Below are positions 44,886-56,651 of a stretch of DNA of 64,000 nt, piece by piece. A program made the translations under genes and the position numbers. The stretch covers positions 7,352,605-7,416,604 of the forward strand of contig OX421507.1 in NCBI GenBank assembly GCA_949126835.1. Reading direction: 5' to 3'. The notes beneath the pieces were generated by a model. That model saw only the letters and a program-made list of their open reading frames with translations, was not told where the DNA came from and made no database searches. Origin of the DNA: Anisus vortex (lineage: Eukaryota; Mollusca; Gastropoda; Planorbidae). Position 1 is the first letter of the stretch. Every line of letters begins with the position of its first letter.

Positions 44886-45057
44886 CGGATCGCCAGGCCA
44901 ATCCTGGGGACGTAGGGAAGAGCTCTGTATTGATTGTACTAGATCGTCTGCTCTTAGAGAGAAAGGTTAAATAAGGTTATTGTCATGTTTTTCATGGATC
45001 CATTTTGTTGTTTTTTATATTTAAAATTGTGTAGTACAGTTGAATGTCTTTAATAAA

Positions 45058-45690
45058 GTTTATTATAAAACTTGGCTAAATTTTGATAAAATGTGCATAA
45101 ATTGTCATACTGAAAAAAAATCTATGTCGAATTTCACAAAATGTTCTGCATTCCAAGAAAATGTGTATAACTGTTAGGGTGGCATTGTAGAAAGCACACA
45201 TTGGGGGACGTTTCTCACTTCTATGGAAAGGAATGTGTTAGTTTTGTATGTCCTGTAGACAGTCTGCAGAGAATAACTTCGTCCTTTCGAATTATTGACC
45301 TGTATCACTTGTTTTTTGTTTTTTTTATAGTTTTCCCAAATATTATAGTTTATTGCGTTCGGTTCCTAAGGAGTTTTTGTAATTTGGTCTAGTGTGTCTA
45401 ATTTGTAAGGGTTTCATGTCTCGATAAAGAATCGGGGATTGTACTTTCTGTTATAAAAAGGGCGTCTTTTGCTCTTGGGGCTCTAGACTCTAGACTGGTC
45501 CTTAAAATGTCCACGAGTAGTTCCCAATGACGCGACTGTAGAATCAAGGGCGCTTACCTTTCGACTTTCAACACTATCTATCAAGATTTAGAAACGACAT
45601 CGCGCAAAATCTGTGCAGAGGCGGATTCAACGAACCCAGATGTTACAGTCCCCACCCTCCCATCCCCACCATGATTTAATAATATTATTA
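45058..45690. other. Non-coding spacer
   Basis: No supported feature. Confidence 0.35.
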
Positions 45691-46078
45691 TCTTATCTTA
45701 TACATTACAGACGCTCCTTCTATAAAGAAGATTATTGCGTCCTATGCACATCCGTGGTTAGGGTCTAGTTCTGCATTTCTATTCGTGTTTTAAAATGATG
45801 TTAAGTTACTGGTTTTCCTGGTTTGTTCAGGCAACCCATTCCATGCCCCAGATGCCACTCGGGAAGAAATAGTACTTATATGCATTTGTTCTCGCATAAG
45901 GGATACGGAAAGTGTTATAGTCCTTATGCTTATCTGAGCATTGCAACAGGTTGTCATTGTGTTGTATTTCTAAATAAGAGTTTAATGCCTTATGTATTAT
46001 TACTACTTTACTCTTTGCCCTTTTCCCCTCTAGTGTCCCTAGGTTTAGTGTTTTAATGCAGCTAAAGCTGTAGGCCAA
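45691..46078 (-). mobile_element. LINE L1x fragment, C-terminus and 3' end
   Basis: The minus strand encodes KSKVVIIHKALNSYLEIQH, LLQCSDKHKDYNTF and NAYKYYFFPS, as at 42671. The 3' tail TCTTATCTTATACATTACAG is at the left. Confidence 0.82.
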
Positions 46079-46621
46079 TCACAAAATCAATATAATTTTA
46101 ATAAATAATCTTATTATCTCTTTGAAGATTACTTGTGACTCTACTGCATTTTATTCTCGAATCAATCTGTGAATATTTAATCCGCATTTATAGAAGGAGT
46201 TGTCGTAAACAAATTAATTTTTTCTTTAAAGGCGAAAGCAAAAAAAAATAATATTTTCTTTGTTCATTCTTATTATCAATGTTTAAAAATAATTTTAAAT
46301 TTAAAAAAAATACAAATAAAATAACGATTTTCTAATAATAAATGCAATTGAATATTCATGAACTGATTTTAATAAGTCTAACAACAGACATTTTCAAGTT
46401 TATTCTTGTGTCTCACATACATCTAAGCACTAAATCATACAAACTCTTTTATGTTTTAAATCTTTCTCTATCATAGCCTAACGACCTGTTTTTTTTTTTT
46501 AGGATTGTGTATGTGTTGGCGCATGCTTCTTTTAAAAATAAATAATAACATACATATGCTACTGATCATTAACAGCCATTTGCATTACATGCTCAAAAAG
46601 GTGTCTGCGCATAAGATAGAC
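46079..46621. other. Non-coding, very AT-rich spacer
   Basis: No supported feature. Confidence 0.35.
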
Positions 46622-46816
46622 CAGGGGTCGGCAAGCTATTGATAATAATGTGCCAAGTAAGATTTCTAATTCATTTAGCGTGCCAACAGCCTAAAAATTA
46701 TACTGCTCATTTCTTGTATAAGAGACTTTAAATTTCCTTTTAGAGGGGGTCTTCTGCGTGCCAATGAAACTCTGCTTGCCAAGTCTGGCACGCATGCCGT
46801 AGGTTGCCTAATGCCT
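46622..46816 (+). mobile_element. Short hAT, family D ends, right end decayed
   Basis: Starts CAGGGGTCGGCAAGC and keeps GCGTGCCAACAGCC and GCCGTAGGTTGCC. The last bases are mutated, so the target duplication is unclear. Confidence 0.82.
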
Positions 46817-47276
46817 ATGATAAATTACTTCAATTTTTTCATGGAGCACTGGCCTACTAGTAACTATCAAAACATTTTGTGTAATATTTAAATCCACAAT
46901 ATATCTCAGACCTTTAGTCTAATATTCAAGGCAGTAACTCTCTAAAAATGTTAATAAGTAAATCCTTTTTGCAAATTTCGAAGTACAACTTAAAGAAAAT
47001 TTTTCCTTTGTTTTTTTGTGTGTTGCTGTTTTGTTTGGATATGGGTTGCAGGAGGATTGTATGAACAGTACAAAGCTCATCAGCACTTACTTTGGCCGAC
47101 TTGTTCCAGATAGCGATCAACACATCGAACATATTGAGTGATTCAATCAGTCCAGACCATGAAAGGTAACTCAGACTACAAACACCTGGCGTAAAATTAT
47201 TGCAACCTTCAGGCTTGTGTCCATGTTATGAGTACGATAAAAGTTACCATCGCTAGTAAGAGTCAAGTAGCGCAGA
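46817..47276. other. Non-coding spacer
   Basis: No supported feature. Confidence 0.35.
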
Positions 47277-47337
47277 GGGTCAGCAACCTGCGGCACGCAC
47301 GCCAGACTTGTCACGCGGGGAGCGATTTTTTATGGCA
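47274..47337 (-). mobile_element. hAT family D terminal fragment
   Basis: AGAGGGTCAGCAACCTGCGG and GCGATTTTTTATGGC match the start of 3608-3670. Only about 60 bp remain before an A-run. Confidence 0.6.
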
Positions 47338-47439
47338 AAAAAAAAACAACAAATCAGCCCCACTCAATTCCCCCAACCCCAAAACCCAAATACACCCTTC
47401 CTTGCTTCACCCGTAATCTCAACCCCCTAACCTAAATTA

Positions 47440-47650
47440 TCTACCAAAAAATTCACCTAACAAAAATTAATCTACCAAAAACTCATCCACCAAAAATTAA
47501 TCTACCAAAAATTAATCTACCAAAAACTCATCCACCAAAAATTAATCTACCAAAAATTAATCTACCAAAAACTCATCCACCAAAAATTAATCTACCAAAA
47601 ACTCATCCACCAAAAATTTATCTACCAAAAATTCATCTACCAAAAATATT
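47440..47650. repeat. Minisatellite, 15-bp unit with higher-order order
   Basis: Units CAAAAATTAATCTAC (a) and CAAAAACTCATCCAC (b) alternate in a largely a-a-b pattern, giving a 45-bp super-unit, about 14 units in all. Confidence 0.9.
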
Positions 47651-48494
47651 TCCTACTTGCCCTCCTGTTGATGTTGGTTTTACATTTTACGACTATAACA
47701 CGATGTCCCGTGAAGTACGTCACGTGATGACCCTAAGCAACATAGTGCTTTCTTTATACCGAGCCCCCTTAATAGCACTTTCTTTTGTGTTGTTTTTTTT
47801 TTAGATGTAAGCTGGGTTTCTAGTTCTCCTTTATCGCGGTTAATCCTTTCCAGACTCCACCAAGATAATAATTCGAATTCCCGCTATGTACGATTCTTCA
47901 GTTATAAAACAATACAAAAAATTGGAATACTTTCGTAGTTAACCTTTGAACCTTGAGCATACTGAGCATAGAACACAATGGACCTGCAATAACAACACGC
48001 CCCCCCCCCCTTTCCGCCCCTTAAGTTATTAATTTCACAGTTGCCCAATATAGTATACGCAATAAGATAAAACAAAGAGTTTACCAAATCGCATTATAAT
48101 AATTGTATACATGTAGGCCTATATTTCAGGCCGAAGTGCAGGTGCCAAGATGGATGCTTGGATCGGAATGATGATACATTTATATTTGAAAAAAATAAAA
48201 ACAAGTCGATAAAGTCAAATAGAGTCAAGCCGCGAAGATTGAAGAGTTTCTGTAATAGAGATGGAACTATCTCTTGCACTTTCAAATAGAGGAATACGGG
48301 TCACTAGATGGGACGAAATAAAGAGCAAGTAACTCTAGAATTATGCTCAAGAGTATATCATAATGACCCACAATTCTTTGCCCTTTGATGGTGAGGAAAT
48401 AAGAAATAAAAAAAAAAGACAAGACACAGAGAGAGAGAGAGAAATGGCAACGAAATTTTCCACTCACGGGACTGACTTCAAAACAAACGCTTTT
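47651..48494. other. Non-coding spacer
   Basis: No supported feature. A C-run lies at 48000. Confidence 0.35.
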
Positions 48495-48800
48495 ACCTTA
48501 TATGGGCATGATGGCTGGATGCCTCCCACTGCGCATGCACGCTACATCTTCCCGTCCGGCGCGGGTTTGTGGCGAATGGGTGGGGGGAAAAGAGGACAGC
48601 GACGGGTGGCTATGTGTGTGTCTATGACTCCATCGGGTGCGCGGGAGACGGCGATGAATGTCCGTTGGTGCTGTCCGCGAAGCCATAACGGCAAATGTCA
48701 AGCTGCCCTGTGGGGGATCGAAGTAATTGCTCCTCCCCCCCCCGCACGACCCCTCGCCCTTCCGGTGCTATTTGTGGGCGTTCCATTGATTGCAGTTTAG
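48495..48800. other. GC- and CpG-rich patch
   Basis: CpG dinucleotides are frequent here (for example CCGTCCGGCGCGGG) against AT-rich flanks. Open frames exist on both strands but show no family motif. It could be a promoter-type CpG patch or a GC-rich repeat seen once. Confidence 0.35.
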
Positions 48801-48869
48801 TCGCGACCCACGGAATTTTATTATTTAAAAAACAAAAAAAAAGTTTAAAGTGTCAGACTGGCCAACGTC

Positions 48870-48992
48870 TCAACGTCATCATCAACATCAACAAAACATC
48901 AACAAAACATCATCAACATCAACAAAAGATATACACAACATCATCAACATCAACAAAACATCAACAAAACATCAACAAAAGAAACTAAACCA
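48870..48992. repeat. CATCAACA simple repeat
   Basis: Phrases CATCAACAAAA and CATCATCAACATCAACA alternate. Confidence 0.9.
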
Positions 48993-49130
48993 GCAAAAGC
49001 AACAATTACAGCTAACACATGAATAGCGACAGCAACATAAACAGCACCCTCATTATTCAACAAGCAATTCGTTGAGGCAGTCTGAATTGTGTTGTGTTCT
49101 TTGTAGTTTTAAGTTGCAAATGGCATCATT

Positions 49131-49378
49131 TCCCAGGCACACGATCGGCTGGCGTACCGAAGGTCCCGGGTTTGGATCCTGGTGCAGGCTAGGATTTTGT
49201 CCCGGGTCTGAAAGGCGTCCTTGAGTCTACCCAGCTCTGATGGGTACCTGACCTTAGTTGGGGTAAAGTAAAGGCGGCCGTGCATAGTGCTGGCCACACA
49301 ATCACCTAGTATGCCGTGGCCACAGAAACTGGTGAACGCTGCTCTACCGGACTTATGGATCTATTCGGTCCGACGGGT
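49131..49378 (+). mobile_element. tRNA-derived SINE, family 1
   Basis: GGGTTTGGATCCTGG is the B-box region, then GATGGGTACCTGACCTTAGT and CACAATCACCTAGTATGCCG. Confidence 0.88.
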
Positions 49379-49587
49379 ACATTTTTTTATTTACTGGGTG
49401 GCTGAAGGACTTTAACACAGCATGCGCTTTCAGTCAGGGTGATCACTAATCACCGAGACCAAATCATCACAACTAGATACATGCATAACAGAGTAATTAT
49501 CCTAGTTGGAGTATGCATGCCCATGACTGGTTAGTTACATAATTATAGGCCTACAGCACAATAAAAACATACTACAAACCTCAGATA

Positions 49588-49812
49588 TAACACTTTCCGG
49601 ATCCCTTATGCGAGAACCAATTTAAATGCATAATATAAGTTCTATTTTTACCAAACGGCACCCGGGCATGGAATGGGTTACCTGAACAACCCAGGAAAAC
49701 CAGTAACTTAACATCATATAAAACACTCATCAAAATGCAAGACCCTCAAACCATGGATAAGCATAGGACGCAATAATCGTCTGTATAGAAGGGGAGTCTG
49801 TAAAATAAAAGA
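49588..49812 (+). mobile_element. LINE L1x, 3' end
   Basis: GGCATGGAATGGGTTACCTG (protein block GMEWVT) and GGACGCAATAATCGTCTGTA identify the family. An AT-rich tail passes into a GATA-type microsatellite. Confidence 0.8.
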
Positions 49813-49935
49813 TATAGAAATAGATAGAGAAACAGATAGATATATAGATAAGCAGATAGACATTAAATATGGATCTATATAAATAGATAGATAGACAGAA
49901 AGAGAGAAAGACAGACGGACAGATACATAGACAAT
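49813..49935. repeat. Imperfect GATA microsatellite
   Basis: Loose GATA/GACA phrases follow the LINE tail. Confidence 0.8.
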
Positions 49936-50217
49936 AAAAGTTAACAAATACCAAGATCATACATTACAAAACATTGGCAGTGTACACAACTTAGTGTGAC
50001 GTTGATATAAGCATGACGTTTTGCTGCAAAAGAGTAAATGCTAGAGAGAGAGAGAGAGAGAGAGAGAATTGGGAGGGGAGGAAATAATGACACAGATAAG
50101 GAAAAATTTCCAGGCTTAAATAGCTTCTAGCTGATAAGTGTTGGCGCCAAGCTTATGACGTCATACCACAGAAATGCATGCATTCCAGAGGAATTGGCCA
50201 CGCATTACCCCATCCTC

Positions 50218-50254
<37 letters not shown>

Positions 50255-50390
50255 CCTCTCCCTTTCTCTCTACCTCTGCACTCCACCTCTTTCTACCTCT
50301 TATGACATGTACACCAGCCTCCTCCATGCCTCCCCTCTCTTACTCTTATATCATCTTACTCTCATCATACAATGTTTTGTAAAACATCCA
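49936..50390. other. Spacer with AG and CT microsatellites
   Basis: AG run at 50044-50067 and CT run at 50223-50250. No gene. Confidence 0.5.
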
Positions 50391-51559
50391 TACTTAGCGA
50401 TGAGAGATAGGGGGAGTTGCATGAGGGGAGAGGGAGGCAACGGAGTTTAAGGGGCAAAGAAAAGAGGGAGGTGGGGAGTGGGGAGGAGTTCGCCCCGCTT
50501 CACCATGCACGAGCGCCTGCACCAGTTCTGGCCCAGGCCAGCGGGTCGTTTACCGCCACCCACTCATCCCCTCCCCCCCCCCTCCTCCACAACTTCCACA
50601 GGCCTCCACTAGGTCACTGTGCCAAAGTGTCAAGGCTGAGTGTCTTTGCAGCCAGCGTGTACTTTCCAGACAGTAGGAATTGGGGCGCGAACAAGAACGG
50701 GGGAGAAGTGGTTATGGTGGTTGGAGGGGGGGGGGGCTCCGGGTGTGGGGGAGAGGGTGGAGTTGCAGGGTAGTGGGGGAGTATACTCCATAGAAGTGCG
50801 GGAAGAGGATGTGTTCGGGGGAAGGGGGTGAAAGAGGCGCCCATTTTTGTAATGAATGAAAATTTAGTTTATGTGTGTGTGTTTGTGTGTTGAACGGGGA
50901 GGGGGTCTGAAATGGCGGGTTTAAAAAAAGAAATCAAAACAAGGGTCATCCCGGGTTAGTTTCATCATCGCGCTGCACAAACAATCGATTGTTACATAAT
51001 TATTTCAATCAGCAGACGCATATTTCTCTGGGATTTGAGGACGTCACCTGAGACTACACAGCCATTTTGGCAGAAAGGGGGAGGGGGGATAGGCTATGCA
51101 TAATACTATTCCTGCATAAAATTCTTCAAATTGTAGGCTTGATTTGTAAGAATGATGCCCTCTAGTGTCTACAGAGTCAACCAAGTGTCTGTTCCTTTCA
51201 TTTGTCATTAAATTAAGGAGAAACACTCTTTCCACAGTGCTATTGTTTCCAAGTAGTATGTAGGTATTTGAAGTAAACTTCACATATTTTAAATAAATCT
51301 CTAAAGCAACATACATTTGGTCAGCTTTAAAATAATAACTGTACACTTCAGGCAAGAATCGCAAAATCAACAACAACATCAACTGTTCATTCTTTTCATG
51401 CCGCAACGATAATTTGTTTATCCAAAGACTATAATAAGATGGACGCTTGCTTTAATATTTCTGCTGTTTGATGGCTCGAATGACTTCTTTTCGGAATTCC
51501 CGATTCCCTTTTGCACTGTACACTTTCGTTTTTTTTAATTGCTACGATTTTCTCAATGA
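50391..51559. other. Spacer, G-rich then AT-rich
   Basis: 50400-50900 is G-rich on the + strand with many GGGG runs. No exon with support. Confidence 0.4.
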
Positions 51560-51705
51560 AAAATTAAAATTAAAATCGAAAGTTGTAAACAGCTGAAACG
51601 TTTAGGCAAACGTAGGAGCGTAGAAGTCATTTAAGACAGCGTTATTGGATGCGCACGGAAAAAGAACATTATAGCCTAATCTCTAAATATAGAGCAAGCG
51701 GTCCA
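51560..51705. repeat. Dispersed repeat, copy 2 (partner at 1-142)
   Basis: AAATCGAAAGTTGTA, TAGGAGCGTAGAAGT and GGATGCGCACGGA match the window start. Confidence 0.6.
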
Positions 51706-53249
51706 TCCGTCTTTGGTTTATCTAACTCTAACTGTAGGCTTATTATATACATGACAATATTATTGTTTACAACTGTAGGTCAACAAAACGAAAAAAATAT
51801 CACAAAAAAGCCGGATATCTTAAAAGTGTTTTTTTTTTTAAATAGTTCTGCCTGCCCGGCTTGTAGCGCTAATTCTTATTGCAAACTCTGTCATGCAGAC
51901 ATGCACAATTACATCATGAGTTGTTTGTTTGGGTGGGGATGAAGGGGATGTTAACCTTTTGACCTAGATTATTGTGTACTGTAACTCGTCACTGACTGGG
52001 TTCGTGGGAGGACATCGGGTCAAACCTATCATACTGTAACTAGCCAGTTTTCATAACAAAAAACAACACCTGCACTGCGATGTAATTCAGAGAACCTTTT
52101 GGACATTATATGAATGTTGTTGGACATTATATGAATGTAGCCTGTGTATTATATGTATGTTATCGGTCATGACGGTTGATAGGATCTTTTCGTATTTACA
52201 CATTATTTGAGTATTAGAATCTTCTATCTACCTGTCTGTTTATCTATGTATCTATCTATCATCTATCTATTTGTCCACCTATCTCTATATCTATTCATCA
52301 TCATATCTATCTATCTCTATGTCTAGCAATATATTATGATCATATGGGTCTTCCTATCAGTATAATATATCTTTATATCCTCTATCAATCTATCTATTTA
52401 TCTATCTTTCTCTTTGTATGCAATCTATATGCTATGTATGTACGTATACAGCTATCTATATCTATATCTATCAGTTTATCTATGTTTTTTTAAACCCATT
52501 AGTGGCATTTTACATTTTCTGATACTTTAGCCCCAAATCCTCCCCACCCAAGTCCACTATCCACCATTTTCACGTCATTTGTCTATGGATAGTCTTGCTT
52601 GAACTAATCTACTTCACGAGATGTTTGGGTAGTCTTAAAAAGTTCGTAAATTAATTTGTAAGAAATATTTGCATAAAGAAATTATACAGAGTATATAAAA
52701 GCACAAAAGACAACATCTTCATCTTCTGTACCGTTCTACACGTTTCTAACATTCTTTAAGGACTTACGGTAAAACATTCAAGAAAAGTATTGCAATCATT
52801 TTTATTTAAAGCCTCCATTACGTAGTTATCGACTATTTGAGCAACAGGTGTGTTAGTGATTTAAGTGTCAGCCCACATCACAGCCAGGGGGTCACTACCC
52901 TGTCGGGCGATGACCTCTACCCACTCGTGTGGAGTTCCCGATTTTATATTTCTTTTTTTCCAGGGTGCACTAAAGTCGAATCCAGGCCCTCTCCCCCCAC
53001 ACAACCACCCTCGTTTCCTCCCGTTGAAAATGCTCCCTCCCCCCTCCCCCAATGCTGTTGTCACTGTCAATCTAGACACAAACACATAATATATACACAC
53101 ACGCATATATACATACATACACACACGCATACATACGATATATACACGCATGGTGACAAGTTTGAAAGGTTCAAATAGAAAGAGACGACAACGAAAAGGT
53201 CAGGGGTTATAGTGGGGGTGAAACAGTTGAGAATGGTTGTTGAACATCA
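51706..53249. other. Non-coding spacer with degenerate TATC tracts
   Basis: Imperfect TATC phrases lie at 52205-52480, and ATAC/CACA repeats at 53085-53150. No exon supported. Confidence 0.4.
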
Positions 53250-53360
53250 TAATCTTATCTTATAAGCTTATTATGTTGCATACATTCCTTCTGTACAAAA
53301 TATTGTGGCGCCCTACGGTGGTTTGAGTCCAAGTCTCGCATATTGATTAGACAATGCTTG
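53250..53360 (-). mobile_element. LINE L1x, 3' end, diverged
   Basis: The tail TCTTATCTTATAAGC is at the left and GCATACATTCCTTCTGTACA in the body; diverged from the other copies. Confidence 0.6.
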
Positions 53361-54084
53361 TAAATGATGTTCTAAGTTATTGTGGATTTAACTAAATACT
53401 TCGTCCATCCCGAGGAAATTGAAGTTTGAATTGTAAGTCGTAGATTTTCTAACACCCCACGAAAAAGCATGATTCTTGATTTTTTTGCATTACATCGAAG
53501 GGATTCCGTTTTTAGTTTAGTTAGTTCGGTTTGATAGCTGGTAGAATATTGACTACCCTCAATTTAAAGCGTTTTAAAACTAGCAAAACTTGACCTGTCT
53601 ATTTTCTATTGTATAACTTTTTTTTCCAACGCTAAAGAGAGACGACCCCTTTTTTTCTTCTTTTGCTTCTTTCCCCCCCCCCCCCCTTTCCAAACGGTGT
53701 AAAACTTGTTCGGAATGTTAACTCTAAACCGTGGAAACTAGCTCTATTTTGGGAAATTTGATTATATCATTTTGGCATTTTGAATTGATCTCTTTGAGTG
53801 CAGATAGTTGAGTTATTTTAATTATGTAAAAACATATTTTTGATACGAAAAAGCTGGGGCTAAGTGGTGAAAACTAAGTTTTTTAAGGTAGCAAAAAAAA
53901 AAATTTTTCAAGAAAAGTTAATCAACGGCTCTTTTTTATTATGACATTAGGTTGTTTGTTTTCCTTGTTAAATTTTACTTTTAACCATTAGAAATAATTG
54001 GATTAGGAAAGGTTTAATCTACACCCATCCATAATCCTCCCCACCTCCCCCCCTCCCCAACTATGAGCTACTTATCAATCAGGA
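53361..54084. other. Non-coding spacer
   Basis: No supported feature. Confidence 0.35.
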
Positions 54085-54192
54085 AAGCATACCAAGACTC
54101 TAACACTCTAACCACGGGTAAACGTAGGACGCAAACAATCTTCGGTTTAGAAGGACGGACTCTAATATAGTATGATATAATAATATAAGAAG
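54085..54192 (+). mobile_element. LINE L1x, 3' end
   Basis: CCACGGGTAAACGTAGGACG and CAATCTTCGGTTTAGAAGG match the family 3'UTR. Confidence 0.7.
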
Positions 54193-54299
54193 TAAAAGAA
54201 TTGAAGCTGTTTTCTGATTCTAATGAGTTTTTGTTAAAAGCTTTTTTGGTTTAGTTATGGTGCTGAGAATCTTATTTTAAAGGTTACAGTCTCCGCTTC

Positions 54300-54550
54300 T
54301 TCTGCAAAAAGAAGAATTTGGCGTAATCATAGAACACGGATTGACGTTACTAAGGTCCCGGGTTCGAATCTAAGTTAAACGGCGTTGCTGTTGTTGCTTT
54401 AAACACGGGGCGGAAGAAAAACTACTCAACTCTTTATGAATATATGACATTTGTTGGAGCAAAGGCAAGGGCGGCTGGGCAATCTGTTGGCCACACAATC
54501 CCATTGAGATGCCGTGGCCTAAGTGACTACTGAAGGCAGCTTTTGTTGCG
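54300..54550 (+). mobile_element. tRNA-derived SINE, family 1, diverged
   Basis: CCCGGGTTCGAATCTAAG is the B box, and CAAGGGCGGCTGGGCAAT then GCCACACAATCCC is the body. Confidence 0.78.
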
Positions 54551-54551
54551 T

Positions 54552-54612
54552 CTTGTTATTTTTTTATAAGTTTACAGACGTACCTTCTAGATAGAAGATT
54601 ATTACATCATTA
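54552..54612 (-). mobile_element. LINE L1x terminal fragment
   Basis: AGTTTACAGACGTACCTTCT and AGAAGATTATTACATCAT are the complement of the L1x 3' end. Confidence 0.6.
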
Positions 54613-54725
54613 GTCCAAAACTCCCACAGGGCAGCAGGAAATTGGACGCCGCCGGGCAGGGGCTGGAACCATGACCGTCATGTTGACAGTCCCGGGGTAC
54701 TAACCGCATGACCAGCCGGTTTCAT
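54613..54725 (-). mobile_element. SINE family 2, head part
   Basis: The complement of GGTCATGCGGTTAGTACC (A box) and AACTCCCACAGGGCAGCAGG matches the arrangement at 41452. The LINE-like tail is missing. Confidence 0.7.
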
Positions 54726-55089
54726 TAGCCCTAAGGACAAACAGGGACCCGAAATGGATATTGTTTTTTTTTACCCACTTCCAATAGAAAAGGTCAAGAT
54801 AAAGACGCAAGCAATTAACATCCACACTTTGGTCTCTAAAAAGAAAAGATCACCGCAATGTTAAAAACAAACAAAAAAAAACACCTTTTTTTTAAAGACT
54901 ACAAATGGTAGCTGAGAGGAGGGGGGAGGGGACGGGATTTGTAAATGATGTCAAGCACCAATTGTTTTGGTAAATAGTCTTGACATTTTTTTTGACATCA
55001 TGTTTCTATGTAGGTCTGACACTATGTGACACGGCATGACAATTAACTGAGAGGGAAAAATTTGGGGGGGGGGGGGGCACTGGTCTATA
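54726..55089. other. Non-coding spacer
   Basis: No supported feature. Confidence 0.35.
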
Positions 55090-55116
55090 TTGATATATAT
55101 ATATATATATATATAG

Positions 55117-55167
<51 letters not shown>

Positions 55168-55175
55168 ATATGTGT
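55090..55175. repeat. TA microsatellite
   Basis: TA runs interrupted by TAGCC at about 55117, ending in TGTG phrases. Confidence 0.95.
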
Positions 55176-55860
55176 ATATGGAGTTAATATGGACTGGCAA
55201 GGCTGATATAATGATTGTAAATAAAAAAATATAACATTATAACACGTTTTGATGCCTCAGTTCAGGTGTATTAAAACTGAGCATTAACACTGTTGTTGCT
55301 GAAAAAAAGGGCACATTTTGCTATGTATTGAACGGGAAAATACAAAATGAATCTTTTATAGCTGTGACTGTTATTTTGTAAATGTTCTTTATCCCATGTA
55401 CACAACTCTTATGAAGATCAATGATTCTCTGCTAACACTCAATAAACAAGCTGCCGGCTTGTAGTAAAATGATAACTAAATATTTAATCCAAAATTCTCC
55501 AACAATTTATGTACAAGATGAATTCAAATATACAACAGTTTCAATAGCCTAGTCTACACACGTCTTGTCTTTACCAAGGCTTAAGGTCGTCTGTCGTTCT
55601 CTGCCAAATCTATGCTACGTTCACTCTAACTCCTACGTCATTGTTTCTATCATAAAACGTCACTCGTTTATTCCATACATGAACACTGGGTTAGAGATTA
55701 TACAAATTGTGTCTCACTAAAAACAACGATATATATTTTAAATCCTAACAATAGCAATCTTTGCATTACGCTTCAGGAGTGGAAATATGAGCCTACATAA
55801 TAATTTAAAAAAAAACAAAACAACAAATATAACTTATAAGTAAAATTCTTTTTTTTTATG
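55176..55860. other. Non-coding spacer
   Basis: No supported feature. Confidence 0.35.
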
Positions 55861-56128
55861 GGCCACTGTAGCCGATCCGGCAGCTCGTTCGACTGGCGTC
55901 CCACAGGCTCTGGGTTCGAATCCCGGTGAAGGCTAGGATTTGATCCCGGGACTAGAGAGTGTCACTGAGTCTACCCAGCTCTGATGGGGTACCTGACATT
56001 AGTTAAGGTAAAGTAAAGGCGGCTGGGCATTGTGCTGGCCACACATCCCCTAGTATGCCGTGGCCACAGAAACAGGTGCTTCACTGGCCCTATGATCAAT
56101 TTGTACCCGAAGGGTAGGCCTACTTTAC
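55861..56128 (+). mobile_element. tRNA-derived SINE, family 1, near full length
   Basis: The head is GGCCACTGTAGCCGATCCGG to GGGTTCGAATCCCGGTG. The body has TACCTGACATTAGTTAAGG and AAAGGCGGCTGGGCATTGTG. The tail is TAGGCCTACTTTACTTTA. One of the two best copies. Confidence 0.93.
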
Positions 56129-56149
56129 TTTATGCGATTTTCACACTTT

Positions 56150-56651
56150 ACTAAGAAAGTGAAAGTGTAATTGTATTTTTACTCCCTTTAATTTAACTTC
56201 TACTGTCAGCTTGCTTGATTGCTTGGAAAACTTTGCATCAATGTGTCGACCACTTCCCGTCGTCCAATCGAGCTGAAATTGTGACAGCTGACTTGTGGCG
56301 ACTAACAATACATTCTATCAAATTTTCAGTTAAAACAACTTAATAATACTACACCTATGACAATATTCATTTCTTATAAGGAAAGTATAAGAAAAATTTT
56401 GGTTTCACTTTAAAAATGCCTGTGCAACTTTTTATAGTTTTTCGGCGCAAGCTTGAAAAAAAATTATGCGCTAAGATTATTTTTAGAACAATTCATACGG
56501 AGTAAGGAGATATTTTTGAGATTTGCGAAACAGATATTTTTCTGTACGTTTCATTTGCAGTAGTCAATCAATTATTTAATTACATGATGGTAAACTTAGT
56601 TTGCAAATAAAGGGAGTATAAAAAAAACTTCGTTTTTATGGTTTTCTTGTT
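56150..56651. repeat. About 490-bp repeat, third copy
   Basis: CATTCTATCAAATTTTCAGT, TATTTTTGAGATTTGCGA and TATGGTTTTCTTGTT match 6845-7824. The short frame MRRGSK is lost here. Confidence 0.8.

Noticed and set aside
48363..48800. ORF of 145 codons
   Set aside because: Starts in an AGAG-rich run and crosses the CpG patch; no motif and also open on the other strand.
50417..50773. ORF of 118 codons in G-rich DNA
   Set aside because: Proline/glycine-biased reading of simple G-rich sequence; both strands are open.
51840..51942. Cysteine-rich peptide ACPACSANSYCKLC after a T-rich tract, possible exon
   Set aside because: No donor, no partner exon in phase and no recognisable domain; could be chance.
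52837..53178. ORF of 113 codons
   Set aside because: Low complexity and CA/TA repeats at its end; no family motif.
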